A DNA stretch of 64,000 nt from Clostridiaceae bacterium (GTDB taxonomy: Bacteria; Bacillota; Clostridia; Lachnospirales; Lachnospiraceae): NCBI GenBank assembly GCA_009911065.1, contig QXWR01000017.1, forward strand, positions 32,845 to 96,844. Direction: 5' to 3'. The notes under the pieces were generated by a model. The model had not been told where the DNA came from, did not search any database, and saw only the letters and a list, made by a program, of their open reading frames with translations. Position numbers and translations under genes: made by a program. Positions within the stretch are counted from its first letter, which is position 1. Every line of letters starts with the position of its first letter. Below, one piece after another: positions 7,982 to 15,807 of the stretch.

Positions 7982-9835
7982 TCAGGCAACTGTGATGTGA
8001 TATTTTTTCATCCAGTAATGAATCTGCCACAAATAAGCCATCATTTGGGGACCAGCCATCAACTGGCCATACCAGGGTTTGCCATAATCCGAAGGAGCCA
8101 AAAGAAACTGTTTTACCTTTTTCCGGTCCAAAAAGTCAAAAATCAATGAGGTGGGGTCATCTAAGATTTCTTCCTGAATCCGTTTGGCAAGCAAAGACTC
8201 ATAGCCAGTGTCATAGGTTTTAGGGTAGGGAGATTTGCGGCGGCAGCGGATTTGATTGGGAAGGTAATCTTTGCCGCATTCCCGCAAAAGGGCTTTTGCC
8301 ATGCCGTTTTTTGCCTTCATCTCCCAGGGAACGTTCCATACATATTCTAGGATTCGGTGATCTGCAAAGGGAACGCGGGCTTCCAGGCCAGAGAACATGC
8401 TGGTTCGGTCCATGCGGTTTAAAAGAGTCTGCATAAACCATCGCTGATTCAGCCAGGAAATCTCCCGTCTCCGCCGTTCTTTGGGAGAATCCAAGGCAAG
8501 GCGGGGAGTCTCATCTACAGATTCTTCATATCGGGCAGCCACATATTCTTCCATATTCAGATATTCCAGAAAATCTTTCTTTAAAAGTGCCTGACGGGGT
8601 TTTAAGTCCATGGTCCATGGAAAGGTATTTGCCAAAAAACATTCTTCCTTATGAAACCAGGGATAGCCTCCGAAAATTTCATCTGCACATTCTCCGGTAA
8701 GAGTTACTTTGTGAGTATGGCGTACTTGTGAACAGAAGTATAAAAGGGAAGAATCCACGTCTGCCATGGCAGGCAGGTCATGGGCGTCCACAGACTGTTT
8801 TAAATAGTTTGCCTGGTCTAAGGTAGTACATTCCAGGTAGTGATGGTCAGAGTGGAGGAAGGCAGCCATCTGTTCTACGTAGGGACGGTCCTGGGAAGGC
8901 TGGAAGGAATTGGCTTTAAAATTCTCCTGGTTTCCGGCAAAATCAAAGGAAAAGGTTCCCAGGGATTCTCCCTTTTTCTTTAGCTCTGCGGCGCAGACAG
9001 CAGACACCAGACTGGAATCAATGCCGCCGGATAAAAAGGTGCAGATGGGAACATCCGAGACCATCTGTCTGCGGATGGAATCCTGGATTAGGGCAGTGGT
9101 TTTTTCCACTGTAGTTTCATAACTGTCTTCATGGGGACGGCTTTCCAGCTTCCAGTAACAAAAGGATTGAAACCCATTGGGATTGTAAATGGCAAAATGC
9201 CCAGGCAGGATTTCCTGGATTCCCTGAAATACGCCGCATCCGTTTGTTCGGGCAGGTCCCATGCCAAAAATTTCATTCAGTCCCTGCCGGTCCAGACGGG
9301 CATTTACTTCTGGACAGGCCAAAATCCCCTTGATTTCAGAGGCAAACAAAAGCTGGTCCTTTTGAAGAGAGTAGAACAATGGTTTGATGCCGCTGCGGTC
9401 CCGGTACAGCAAAAGACGTTTGGCATTTTGATCCCACAAGGCAAAGGCAAAAATTCCGTTCAGCCGGGTGACAAAATCTGCTCCATATTCCAGGTAACTT
9501 TGGAGAATTACCTCTGTATCGCTTTTGGTTTCAAAAAGAACACCATGAAGGGTAAGATCCTGGCGCAGTTCCTTTGTGTTGTACAATTCACCATTGTAGA
9601 CAATCACGCACTCACGCCCGTTGGAGGAATAAACCATAGGCTGATGTCCTCCTTCCAAGTCAATAATGGAAAGACGGGCATGAGACAGTCCCACATGAGG
9701 AGCCAGATAAGTTCCCTGGTCATCAGGTCCCCGGTGGGACTGAAGCTTGTGCATTTGAACTAACAGATCAGAATGGACTTTGGGGTGGGAGGTATAGTCC
9801 CTGGTAAAACTGCAGAAACCGCCAATGCCGCACAT
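7982..9835 (-). CDS. asnB: Asparagine synthase (glutamine-hydrolysing)
   Basis: Makes asparagine from aspartate, ATP and glutamine. Cys2 (MCGIGGF) is the N-terminal nucleophile of the class II glutaminase domain (residues 1-190, with RLSIIDLEGGHQP and YNGELYN). The synthetase domain begins near residue 230 with the pyrophosphate loop SGGIDSS and contains GECADEIFGGYPW and the MDRTSMFSGLEARVPFAD block. 617 aa is normal for this branch. Minus strand, on its own between the unrecognised 203-aa gene and the transporter. No leader structure was evident upstream. Confidence 0.95.
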   Translation of the reverse strand: MCGIGGFCSFTRDYTSHPKVHSDLLVQMHKLQSHRGPDDQGTYLAPHVGLSHARLSIIDLEGGHQPMVYSSNGRECVIVYNGELYNTKELRQDLTLHGVLFETKSDTEVILQSYLEYGADFVTRLNGIFAFALWDQNAKRLLLYRDRSGIKPLFYSLQKDQLLFASEIKGILACPEVNARLDRQGLNEIFGMGPARTNGCGVFQGIQEILPGHFAIYNPNGFQSFCYWKLESRPHEDSYETTVEKTTALIQDSIRRQMVSDVPICTFLSGGIDSSLVSAVCAAELKKKGESLGTFSFDFAGNQENFKANSFQPSQDRPYVEQMAAFLHSDHHYLECTTLDQANYLKQSVDAHDLPAMADVDSSLLYFCSQVRHTHKVTLTGECADEIFGGYPWFHKEECFLANTFPWTMDLKPRQALLKKDFLEYLNMEEYVAARYEESVDETPRLALDSPKERRRREISWLNQRWFMQTLLNRMDRTSMFSGLEARVPFADHRILEYVWNVPWEMKAKNGMAKALLRECGKDYLPNQIRCRRKSPYPKTYDTGYESLLAKRIQEEILDDPTSLIFDFLDRKKVKQFLLAPSDYGKPWYGQLMAGPQMMAYLWQIHYWMKKYHITVA

Positions 9836-9892
9836 AATAAAACCTTCTTTCTATCAATATTTTCCGATGCAATATTTTTTTCAGGAAAAGGG

Positions 9893-11293
9893 CTACAATA
9901 AAAAACATGCTGCAATAAAGGTGCAGATAAAACCAATTAACACAGGAATTAAATTTTTTCTGGCCAGCTCCATAGGACTCACATTACAGATGGCAGCCAC
10001 CGGAATAATGCCCCAGGGGACAATGGTGCCGCCTCCTACAAAGATGGCAGTAATCTGTCCCAAAGCAGCAAAGACCGGAATAGAGCCGCCAGTAATTAAC
10101 GAGAAGGTCCGAGCCAGTGCGCCGGTTAAGGGAAGACCGGAAAAACCAGAGCCATCCAGGCCAGTGAGAGCGCCAATTACCATCTGTAACAAGGCGGCAG
10201 CATATTGATTTAAGGGGGTTTTGCCTGCAAGCCACACAGCCCAGTCATTCATAATGCCAGTCTTATAGGAATCTCCCAAAATGGTTGTGATCCCCTCTCC
10301 TCCCATAAAGAAAAATGCACCGATTAAAATTACCGGGGCAAAAATTTTGATGGCAAACAAAAAGCCATGGGTCAGATAATCCGTTACTTTTTCCGGCGCT
10401 TCAAAACCAAAACCTAAAAAGGCGCCTAATACCATGATCAGCGTGGCTGTGCCAGAGACCAGACTGGTGGCGTCCCCTCCTTTGAGTCCAAAAGCCAGCA
10501 TCATTCCAATATCTGCCAGAAATGCCACAGGAGTAAAGACTGCAATAAACAGGGCAGATTTTTTGGGGGATGGAGTGTGGTCAGAGGAAGGAGCTGTTGC
10601 GGCAGGAGGATTGTCAGAATCCGGTCCTATAGCAGTTACAGAAGCTCCCATTGTTTTCCGATTGAGTAAGAATGCCGAAATTACAGTTACACTGCCCATG
10701 ATTAAAAACAAAGGGGCGCCTTCCGTAAGAATGCTGGAAGTATCAATCCCAGCGGCAGATGCAGAGATGGCAGGCGCGCCCTGAATCACAAAGTCATAAC
10801 TTAGGGCAATTCCATGTCCGAACAGATTGATCGCCATGGCTGCTGCCAGAGGGTTTAAGCCTTTGTGAATGACAAGAGGCAGCATGATGGCGCCAACCAG
10901 GGCAACCGACGGGGAGGGCCATAAAAACAGAGAAAAGGCAAGCATTACAAATCCCAGAATCCACCAGGCCACATAAGGGCTATGCATAACCCGTGACAAA
11001 GGTTTCATCATCAGATAGTCGCTGCCTAAGTCGGAAAGACATTTGGACAGTGCCGTAATCAGGGCAATGGTTGCAATAATTTCCATAAATTCTTTTGCCG
11101 CGTATAGGGAGGCATTAAAAACCGTCTGAATGCCGCCAGATACGGTTTTGGTAGCGATGAAGCCTAACAAAAATAGAAATAAAATACATATAATAGGAGT
11201 GTCTCTCCGCATTACCATAACAGCCAGTATGACGATTACACCAATCAAATAGACCAGATGAAGAGGGGTTAAGGTTGCAGTTAATTCCAGCAT
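9893..11293 (-). CDS. Polytopic membrane transporter, ion-transporter-superfamily-like
   Basis: A 466-aa protein with about 11-12 hydrophobic segments and no cleavable signal. The two halves each contain a hydrophilic re-entrant-like stretch rich in small residues (for example FLWPSPSVALVGA and TGLDGSGFSGLPLTGA), the organisation of GntP, DcuC and other ion-transporter superfamily secondary carriers. A soluble loop of about 45 residues (PDSDNPPAATAPSSD region) separates the halves. The substrate cannot be told; an organic anion or Na+/H+ exchange role are both possible. RBS GAAAGGACCTGAC precedes ATG 11293, and a TATACT -10 element lies about 35 nt upstream. Monocistronic. Confidence 0.6.
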   Translation of the reverse strand: MLELTATLTPLHLVYLIGVIVILAVMVMRRDTPIICILFLFLLGFIATKTVSGGIQTVFNASLYAAKEFMEIIATIALITALSKCLSDLGSDYLMMKPLSRVMHSPYVAWWILGFVMLAFSLFLWPSPSVALVGAIMLPLVIHKGLNPLAAAMAINLFGHGIALSYDFVIQGAPAISASAAGIDTSSILTEGAPLFLIMGSVTVISAFLLNRKTMGASVTAIGPDSDNPPAATAPSSDHTPSPKKSALFIAVFTPVAFLADIGMMLAFGLKGGDATSLVSGTATLIMVLGAFLGFGFEAPEKVTDYLTHGFLFAIKIFAPVILIGAFFFMGGEGITTILGDSYKTGIMNDWAVWLAGKTPLNQYAAALLQMVIGALTGLDGSGFSGLPLTGALARTFSLITGGSIPVFAALGQITAIFVGGGTIVPWGIIPVAAICNVSPMELARKNLIPVLIGFICTFIAACFLL

Positions 11294-11438
11294 GTCAGGT
11301 CCTTTCTAAATTTTAGTATATAAAACCATATGCATAAAAAAGAGGGAGGGTTACACTGGCAGGGCAAGGGGAAAGATAAACTTTTATAAACTGCGACAGC
11401 CACACAAAAAGAGCGTAAAGGAAATTACCAGCAGTATA

Positions 11439-11467
11439 TTGACAAAAATCGGATTGTTTGCTACACT
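11439..11467 (+). promoter_or_regulatory. Sigma-A promoter of the Com-like/sigma/SipW/fibre locus
   Basis: TTGACA at 11439-11444 and TACACT at 11462-11467 with exactly 17 bp between them. A LexA-type operator starts 7 bp after the -10 box. Confidence 0.85.
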
Positions 11468-11473
11468 AAAAAT

Positions 11474-11487
11474 CGAACATATGTTTG
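11474..11487 (+). promoter_or_regulatory. LexA (SOS) box
   Basis: CGAACATATGTTTG matches the Gram-positive LexA/DinR operator CGAAC-N4-GTTCG with one deviation. It covers the likely transcription start of the promoter at 11439-11467, an arrangement expected for repression. The recA site in this window (46196-46209, AGAACATTTGTTCG) shares GAACAT-N-TGTT. Confidence 0.75.
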
Positions 11488-11514
11488 ATTTTTGCGAGGA
11501 AGAGGGGATGAAGC

Positions 11515-11679
11515 ATGACTGCCACTACCATTTACTGCAGATACTGCCATCAGCGTCTGTTTGATATTGTGCCTGGGACGAGGGGCCGAATCGAGATCAA
11601 ATGTTCCCGATGCCGGAAGATTTTAAGAGTCACTCTCATGGATGGAGAAAAGAATAAGGACTACCTAGCAAAGGAATAG
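11515..11679 (+). CDS. Com-like zinc-ribbon microprotein (54 aa)
   Basis: Short gene with start ATG 11515 preceded by GAGGAAGAGGGG. The protein begins MTATTIYCRYCHQRLFDI and has two CxxC knuckles (C8-C11 and C30-C33) separated by 18 residues, i.e. a treble-clef or zinc-ribbon of the Com type, named after the phage Mu translational activator; here it is a free-standing chromosomal version. Residues 34-48 are basic, suitable for nucleic-acid binding. It is the first gene after the SOS-box promoter and is separated from the sigma-factor gene by a terminator-like hairpin (11729-11769). Role inferred only from fold: RNA or DNA binding regulator. Confidence 0.72.
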   Translation: MTATTIYCRYCHQRLFDIVPGTRGRIEIKCSRCRKILRVTLMDGEKNKDYLAKE

Positions 11680-11728
11680 ATTCATTGTGACGGTTTTTCG
11701 TCATGTGAAGATGAATTACCAAATAGCA

Positions 11729-11769
11729 GGAGAGACCCATTGCCGCTGGCAGTGTATCTCTCCTTTTTT
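11729..11769 (+). terminator. Terminator or attenuator between Com-like gene and sigma gene
   Basis: GGAGAGA (11729-11735) pairs with TCTCTCC (11757-11763) and is followed by six T. Read-through would be needed for the SOS-box promoter to reach the sigma, sipW and fibre genes, so it may set expression of these. Confidence 0.72.
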
Positions 11770-11825
11770 CGTGGGAAAATCCGATGGAGAAAGCGAGATC
11801 TTATTGGGAAAGAAAGGAAAATTGT

Positions 11826-12233
11826 ATGGACTATTATATTAAAATCCGGGATACGCAAGTTCCGGTGTCAGAAGAAATCTATAAAGCTTACTGTCAGGGA
11901 GCCAGAAAAGAGCGGTATTTCCGGGAAAGCGACAGCAAAAACAAGACCTTTTTCTATGACGCTTTAGACACAGAGGAACTAAACGGCTGCGATTTGTTCT
12001 CAGATCCTGGCGCAGAGTCCGTAGAAGATGTGGCAGAGCGGCACTGGCTTTTGGAAATGCTGAAAAAGGCCATGAGTGAACTGACAGAGGGTGAGCAGGA
12101 ACTTCTCTGCCGCCTTTATGTATATGAAGATTCCCTTCGTGCCTATGCCAGAGCAAAAAAAATTCCAGTAACCACTCTTCAGGCGCGTCATCAGAGGATT
12201 TTAAAAAAGTTGAGAAAAAAATTAGAAAAATAA
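11826..12233 (+). CDS. Sigma-70-family-like factor (small, region 4 type)
   Basis: 135-aa protein starting MDYYIKIRDTQVPVSEEIYKAY. The C-terminal part (about residues 70-135, SELTEGEQELLCRLYVYEDSL then RAYARAKKIPVTTLQARHQRI) is a sigma region-4 helix-turn-helix; a conventional region 2 is not evident. Proteins of this size and layout are frequent in Lachnospiraceae, both on conjugative elements and on the chromosome. I start at 11826 because AAGGA lies 8 nt upstream; an in-frame ATG at 11784 lacks a good site. The next gene (sipW) follows after 48 nt that contain a LexA-like site. Probable role: control of the SipW and fibre genes; this is inference from position. Confidence 0.78.
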   Translation: MDYYIKIRDTQVPVSEEIYKAYCQGARKERYFRESDSKNKTFFYDALDTEELNGCDLFSDPGAESVEDVAERHWLLEMLKKAMSELTEGEQELLCRLYVYEDSLRAYARAKKIPVTTLQARHQRILKKLRKKLEK

Positions 12234-12234
12234 T

Positions 12235-12248
12235 CGTACATACGTTCG
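12235..12248 (+). promoter_or_regulatory. LexA-like site between sigma gene and sipW
   Basis: CGTACATACGTTCG differs from the palindromic consensus CGAAC-N4-GTTCG at one base (A to T at position 3). It lies immediately after the sigma-factor stop codon. No convincing -35/-10 pair accompanies it. Confidence 0.5.
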
Positions 12249-12281
12249 ATTTAACGGATGAATAGTAGAGGAGGAGATAAC

Positions 12282-12680
12282 ATGAAAATAACAGTACAAC
12301 ATCTTTTTCGGTGGCTCGTGAATTTAATTTTAGCAGCAGCTCTTCTTTTGGCAGCCGCGGTGTGGCTTCCAGGAGTGTTTCACATGAAGGCCTATGTGGT
12401 AAAGAGCAGCAGTATGGAACCTGCAATTAAGGCAGGAAGCGTAATCTATGTCAAACCCTATGGAGAGGACGAGCCAATACGTCAGGGAGATATTGTAAGT
12501 TTTTCTACTGGAGATGTGATGGTCACTCACAGGATTGTGTATGTAGATCAGGAAGAGGGCGCCGTTACCACAAAAGGAGACGCTAACCAGGTACACGATC
12601 CGGCGCCGGTTCCCTTTGATGCCATTCTAGGCAAGGTACGGTTTCACATTCCGGAGATCGGTTATCTGCTGCTCCGTTGA
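12282..12680 (+). CDS. sipW: SipW-type signal peptidase I
   Basis: Membrane-bound signal peptidase of the archaeal/ER (SipW) type. One N-terminal membrane segment (LVNLILAAALLLAAAVWLPG), then the catalytic serine in VKSSSMEPAI at about residue 42-46 and the histidine that replaces the bacterial lysine in DVMVTHRIVY; the conserved GDANQVHDP segment follows. 132 aa is short, as is usual for this type. Start 12282 is fixed by GAGGAGGAG seven nt upstream. SipW enzymes process TasA/CalY-type substrates, and the next gene encodes just such a protein 38 nt downstream. Confidence 0.9.
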   Translation: MKITVQHLFRWLVNLILAAALLLAAAVWLPGVFHMKAYVVKSSSMEPAIKAGSVIYVKPYGEDEPIRQGDIVSFSTGDVMVTHRIVYVDQEEGAVTTKGDANQVHDPAPVPFDAILGKVRFHIPEIGYLLLR

Positions 12681-12718
12681 CATAAATTTTATTAAATAAA
12701 AACAGGAGGTATGTATGT

Positions 12719-13450
12719 ATGGAGAATACACCAAAAAAGACCAGAAACAAAATCAAATTGTTTGCTGCAGTCGCCCTGATTGCCATTTTAAGTTTGGGCG
12801 GAACCCTGGCTTATATGACCGATTACGAGTCCGCCAAAAACCAGTTTACCGTAGGCAGTGTGGATTTCAACCTGTACGAAAGCGACTGGGACGGCGAGCA
12901 GCCCGACGGAAGCTATGCAACTCCGTCCAATGCAACTCCCTCCGACGCCTCTCCTTCCAATGCTCTTGGAATCAAACAGGCAGAGGATATGTACGCAGGG
13001 AAAGTGATTCCCAAAAACCCGGCAATCAAGAACAACAGCAAAAACGACGCCTATGTGAGAATGGTAGTGAAAATTCCGGTAGCGGAGATCATTATCGCAG
13101 ATGACGACGGATACCTGTTAAATGGCGGTATGGCTACAGATACCCAGCTGTTTACCTATGACGTAAACTGGGATTGCGGTATGTCGCTGATTCCAGGATA
13201 TCCGGTAGAACAGGACGGATACTATATTTATGAATATATGTACACGGGAGGCGGATGGAACGAGATTCCGGTACCTGCTGGCCATGATATTCCGGCTCTG
13301 TTTGATACGGTAACGTTTGCCAATGTAGTAGGCGGACAGATTGATGGAAATCTGGAGTTTATTGATGTGAATTTCAAAGCGATTCAGTCCGGCGGCTTTA
13401 ACAGTCCGGAAGAAGCGTGGAGAGCTTACGATAACCAGTCCGGCCATTAA
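12719..13450 (+). CDS. TasA/CalY-like SipW-dependent extracellular fibre protein
   Basis: 243-aa secreted protein. Residues 1-40 are a SipW-dependent signal sequence: basic start, hydrophobic core and the hallmark LGGTLAYMTD followed by FTVGSVDF. The mature part resembles the camelysin/TasA family (M73, CalY): a beta-rich domain with KNPAIKNNSKNDAYVRM, where the family normally shows a similar K-x-P-x-xxN block. A Pro/Ser/Thr-rich insertion (about residues 62-82, repeats of ATPSNATPSDA) is unusual and looks like a flexible or glycosylated loop. RBS AGGAGG 9 nt before ATG. Likely forms matrix or surface fibres after export and cleavage by the adjacent SipW. A bidirectional terminator follows. 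Confidence 0.87.
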   Translation: MENTPKKTRNKIKLFAAVALIAILSLGGTLAYMTDYESAKNQFTVGSVDFNLYESDWDGEQPDGSYATPSNATPSDASPSNALGIKQAEDMYAGKVIPKNPAIKNNSKNDAYVRMVVKIPVAEIIIADDDGYLLNGGMATDTQLFTYDVNWDCGMSLIPGYPVEQDGYYIYEYMYTGGGWNEIPVPAGHDIPALFDTVTFANVVGGQIDGNLEFIDVNFKAIQSGGFNSPEEAWRAYDNQSGH

Positions 13451-13482
13451 GTTCTGGTAATCAATCATTCAGGCAATGAAAG

Positions 13483-13525
13483 AAGCCTTCTCCTGCAGAG
13501 ATTTTCTTTGCAGGAGGGGGCTTTG
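13483..13525. terminator. Bidirectional terminator after the fibre gene
   Basis: AAGCC-TT-CTCCTGCA pairs with TGCAGGAG-GG-GGCTT around an 11-nt loop, between the convergent fibre (+) and acyltransferase (-) genes. Confidence 0.75.
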
Positions 13526-13531
13526 CCTGTT

Positions 13532-14575
13532 TTACCGTCCTCCACTGAGAAGGCTCCACAAAAAGGGAGTCCGTTTTTTCAGGAATTTACCAATGGGAAC
13601 CCCGATTGCCCAAATAAGCGCTGGCATGATCAGGTACAATCCCATCAAAAACACAGGATTTGCTGAAATACCCGGAAAGATCCGGGGAATGATTTTATTA
13701 ATAAACCGGACAAAGACAAAATGAATTGCATACAAGAAAAAATTATATTTCATAAAATCTTTTGCTTCCGGCAGAGAGGTTTTCGGAATCCCTGTCCAAA
13801 GACCGGCCACAGCCAGAAGGCGGCAAAGGAGAAGAAGGGGAACCGAGTTTCTGGACACAGAAAGGTGATAGACAAAAACAGATCCCATGACGGTGACGGC
13901 TCCTGTTGCCACCTGCAGTATCCGGTTTCCTTTCCGGCGTTCTTCCACCCAGGAATCCAATCCAAGAGCCAGTGCTCCTGCGGTTGCAAAATAGATCATG
14001 GCATCCCCATTGATTACAGGTACATTTTTATGAAAAATCACCATCACCCAAACTAGAATCACCAGAAGAATCCGGCCAAAGGCAAATTGAAGAAACAAAT
14101 ATAAAATCGGAGCAATGGCAATGAGCAAAATCAACTGATACAGATACCAGAATACATAATTGTAGCGAAAGTGAACAATCGCGTCAAATGCAGTGAAAAG
14201 CTGAAAGGGAATCACCCCTTTTCCCATGAGATTTCCAATCCAGGGGAGATGGCTTCCGATTACATAGCCAAGGTAGTAAAGAAAATTCCACACAATATAA
14301 GGGATTAACACGCTTCGAATCCGGCGTCCCCATTTTTGAGGCAGTTTCTTCCAGGTAAAATTGCGAAAAAACAGATAGCCGGATATGAAAAAGAATCCAG
14401 GCACTGCAATCTGAGAAAGACCCTCTCCAATGGCATGCTGCAGCCGATAAACGGTTTCCAGACCAGGAGAGGTTGCCTGATGAAGCTCTATATTATAGGA
14501 ATGAACCCATATTACCAGCAGGCTGAAGAAAAACGAAAACCATGTGACTTTATTGTGAAACGTTTTATCCTGCAT
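13532..14575 (-). CDS. Acyltransferase family 3 membrane protein
   Basis: 347-aa integral membrane protein with about 10 hydrophobic segments. The N-terminal NKVTWFSFFFSLLVIWVHSYN carries the family's early membrane helix with a conserved His, and the following FFFISGYLFFRN matches the acyltransferase-3 (OafA/WecH-like) pattern. Members O-acylate cell-surface glycans or other extracytoplasmic acceptors; the acceptor cannot be predicted. ATG 14575 has AGAGGAAATGAT upstream and is preferred to an in-frame upstream start at 14599. Monocistronic, convergent with the fibre gene, divergent from ispE. Confidence 0.82.
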   Translation of the reverse strand: MQDKTFHNKVTWFSFFFSLLVIWVHSYNIELHQATSPGLETVYRLQHAIGEGLSQIAVPGFFFISGYLFFRNFTWKKLPQKWGRRIRSVLIPYIVWNFLYYLGYVIGSHLPWIGNLMGKGVIPFQLFTAFDAIVHFRYNYVFWYLYQLILLIAIAPILYLFLQFAFGRILLVILVWVMVIFHKNVPVINGDAMIYFATAGALALGLDSWVEERRKGNRILQVATGAVTVMGSVFVYHLSVSRNSVPLLLLCRLLAVAGLWTGIPKTSLPEAKDFMKYNFFLYAIHFVFVRFINKIIPRIFPGISANPVFLMGLYLIMPALIWAIGVPIGKFLKKRTPFLWSLLSGGR

Positions 14576-14703
14576 ATCATTTCCTCTAAAATAAATCAAT
14601 CATTTCTGTTTTCCATTATTTTAGCAATTTTATCACAGATCAAGGCTTTTATCAATAATACCCCTTGGGCTTTTAAAAATTTCCCTAAAAAGCTTCAAAA
14701 CTC

Positions 14704-14732
14704 TTGCTTATTTTTCGTTTTATGTCTATAAT
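14704..14732 (+). promoter_or_regulatory. Probable promoter of ispE
   Basis: TTGCTT at 14704-14709 and TATAAT at 14727-14732, spacing 17. The 130-nt leader that follows contains a long-range pairing GGCCGGATT / AATCTGGCC (about 14785-14834) just before the ispE RBS. The rest of 14576-14867 is AT-rich and holds no gene. Confidence 0.6.
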
Positions 14733-14867
14733 ATACAGTATATTGTCTTCAATATACAAAATACAATATGCAAAAGCATTCATGGGCCGGATTTCAATGA
14801 ATCACAGTTTTCACTGTCCGTCTTTAATCTGGCCATGAGATATTCAGAGAAAAGGAGAACAGCAGAT

Positions 14868-15791
14868 ATGATCAAGCATCTGAGCTTGAAAGCTTATGGC
14901 AAAATAAATCTGGGCCTGGATGTTCTTGGAAGACGGGACGACGGCTATCATCAGGTCCGGATGATCATGCAGACTGTGGGGATTTTTGACAGGATTGACC
15001 TGATTCGGGAAGAGCAGCCGGGGATTCAGATTGAGACCAATCTTTTTTACCTTCCGACCAATGAAAATAATCTGGTGTATAAGGCTGCCCGGATGTTGAT
15101 GGATGAATTTTCTATTAAAGAGGGGGTATCCATCCGACTTCGAAAGTTTATTCCTGTATCAGCAGGTATGGCAGGGGGCAGCAGTGATGCGGCGGCAGTG
15201 CTTTTTGGCATGAATAAGATGTTTCGGCTGGAACTGACCACAGAGCAGCTGATGGAGCGGGGGGTGAAAATCGGTGCAGATGTGCCATATTGTATTTTGC
15301 GGGGGACAGCTCTTTCAGAGGGAATCGGAGAGATTCTTACTCCTCTGCCGCCGGTTCCCCAGTGCCAGGTGCTGATTGCCAAACCGGGAGTGAATGTTTC
15401 CACCCGTTTTGTATATACAAATCTACATGCAAATCAGTTAAAGCCAGAACAGCATCCGGACATTGACGGAATCCTTTCTGGTATAGAAAAGCAAGATATT
15501 TATCAGATCGCAGGATGTCTTGGAAATGTGCTGGAGACAGTCACAGTCCGGGAATATCCGGTGATTCAGTCTTTGAAAGACTTTATGATTGAGTATGGGG
15601 CGATTGGCTCTTTGATGAGCGGAAGCGGGCCTACAGTGTTTGGCCTGTTTACCAATCCGGCGGCAGCGGAGCGGACATTTGAGGAGCTGCGGTCCGGCAC
15701 AGCGGCAAAACTGGCAAAGCAGGTTTATCTGACCAGTTTTTATAACACAAAAAGTTCTGCCGGACAGTTGGATGGCAGCAGGATCGGATGA
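14868..15791 (+). CDS. ispE: 4-diphosphocytidyl-2-C-methyl-D-erythritol kinase
   Basis: GHMP-family kinase that phosphorylates CDP-ME with ATP in the MEP isoprenoid pathway. It starts MIKHLSLKAYGKINLGLDVL (the family's KxNLxL signature), has RRDDGYHQV and the ATP-binding glycine-rich loop PVSAGMAGGSSDAAAVL at about residue 95, and GSLMSGSGPTVFGLF near the C-terminus. 307 aa is normal. ATG 14868 follows AAGGAGAACAGCAGAT; an upstream in-frame ATG at 14835 has no RBS. The GntR-type regulator begins 16 nt downstream. Confidence 0.95.
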   Translation: MIKHLSLKAYGKINLGLDVLGRRDDGYHQVRMIMQTVGIFDRIDLIREEQPGIQIETNLFYLPTNENNLVYKAARMLMDEFSIKEGVSIRLRKFIPVSAGMAGGSSDAAAVLFGMNKMFRLELTTEQLMERGVKIGADVPYCILRGTALSEGIGEILTPLPPVPQCQVLIAKPGVNVSTRFVYTNLHANQLKPEQHPDIDGILSGIEKQDIYQIAGCLGNVLETVTVREYPVIQSLKDFMIEYGAIGSLMSGSGPTVFGLFTNPAAAERTFEELRSGTAAKLAKQVYLTSFYNTKSSAGQLDGSRIG

Positions 15792-15807
15792 AAAAGGAGA
15801 ATCGGCC

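Noticed and set aside
11515..11679. Mu-like prophage indicated by the Com-type protein
   Set aside because: No other phage gene is nearby; the neighbours are sigma, SipW and fibre genes.
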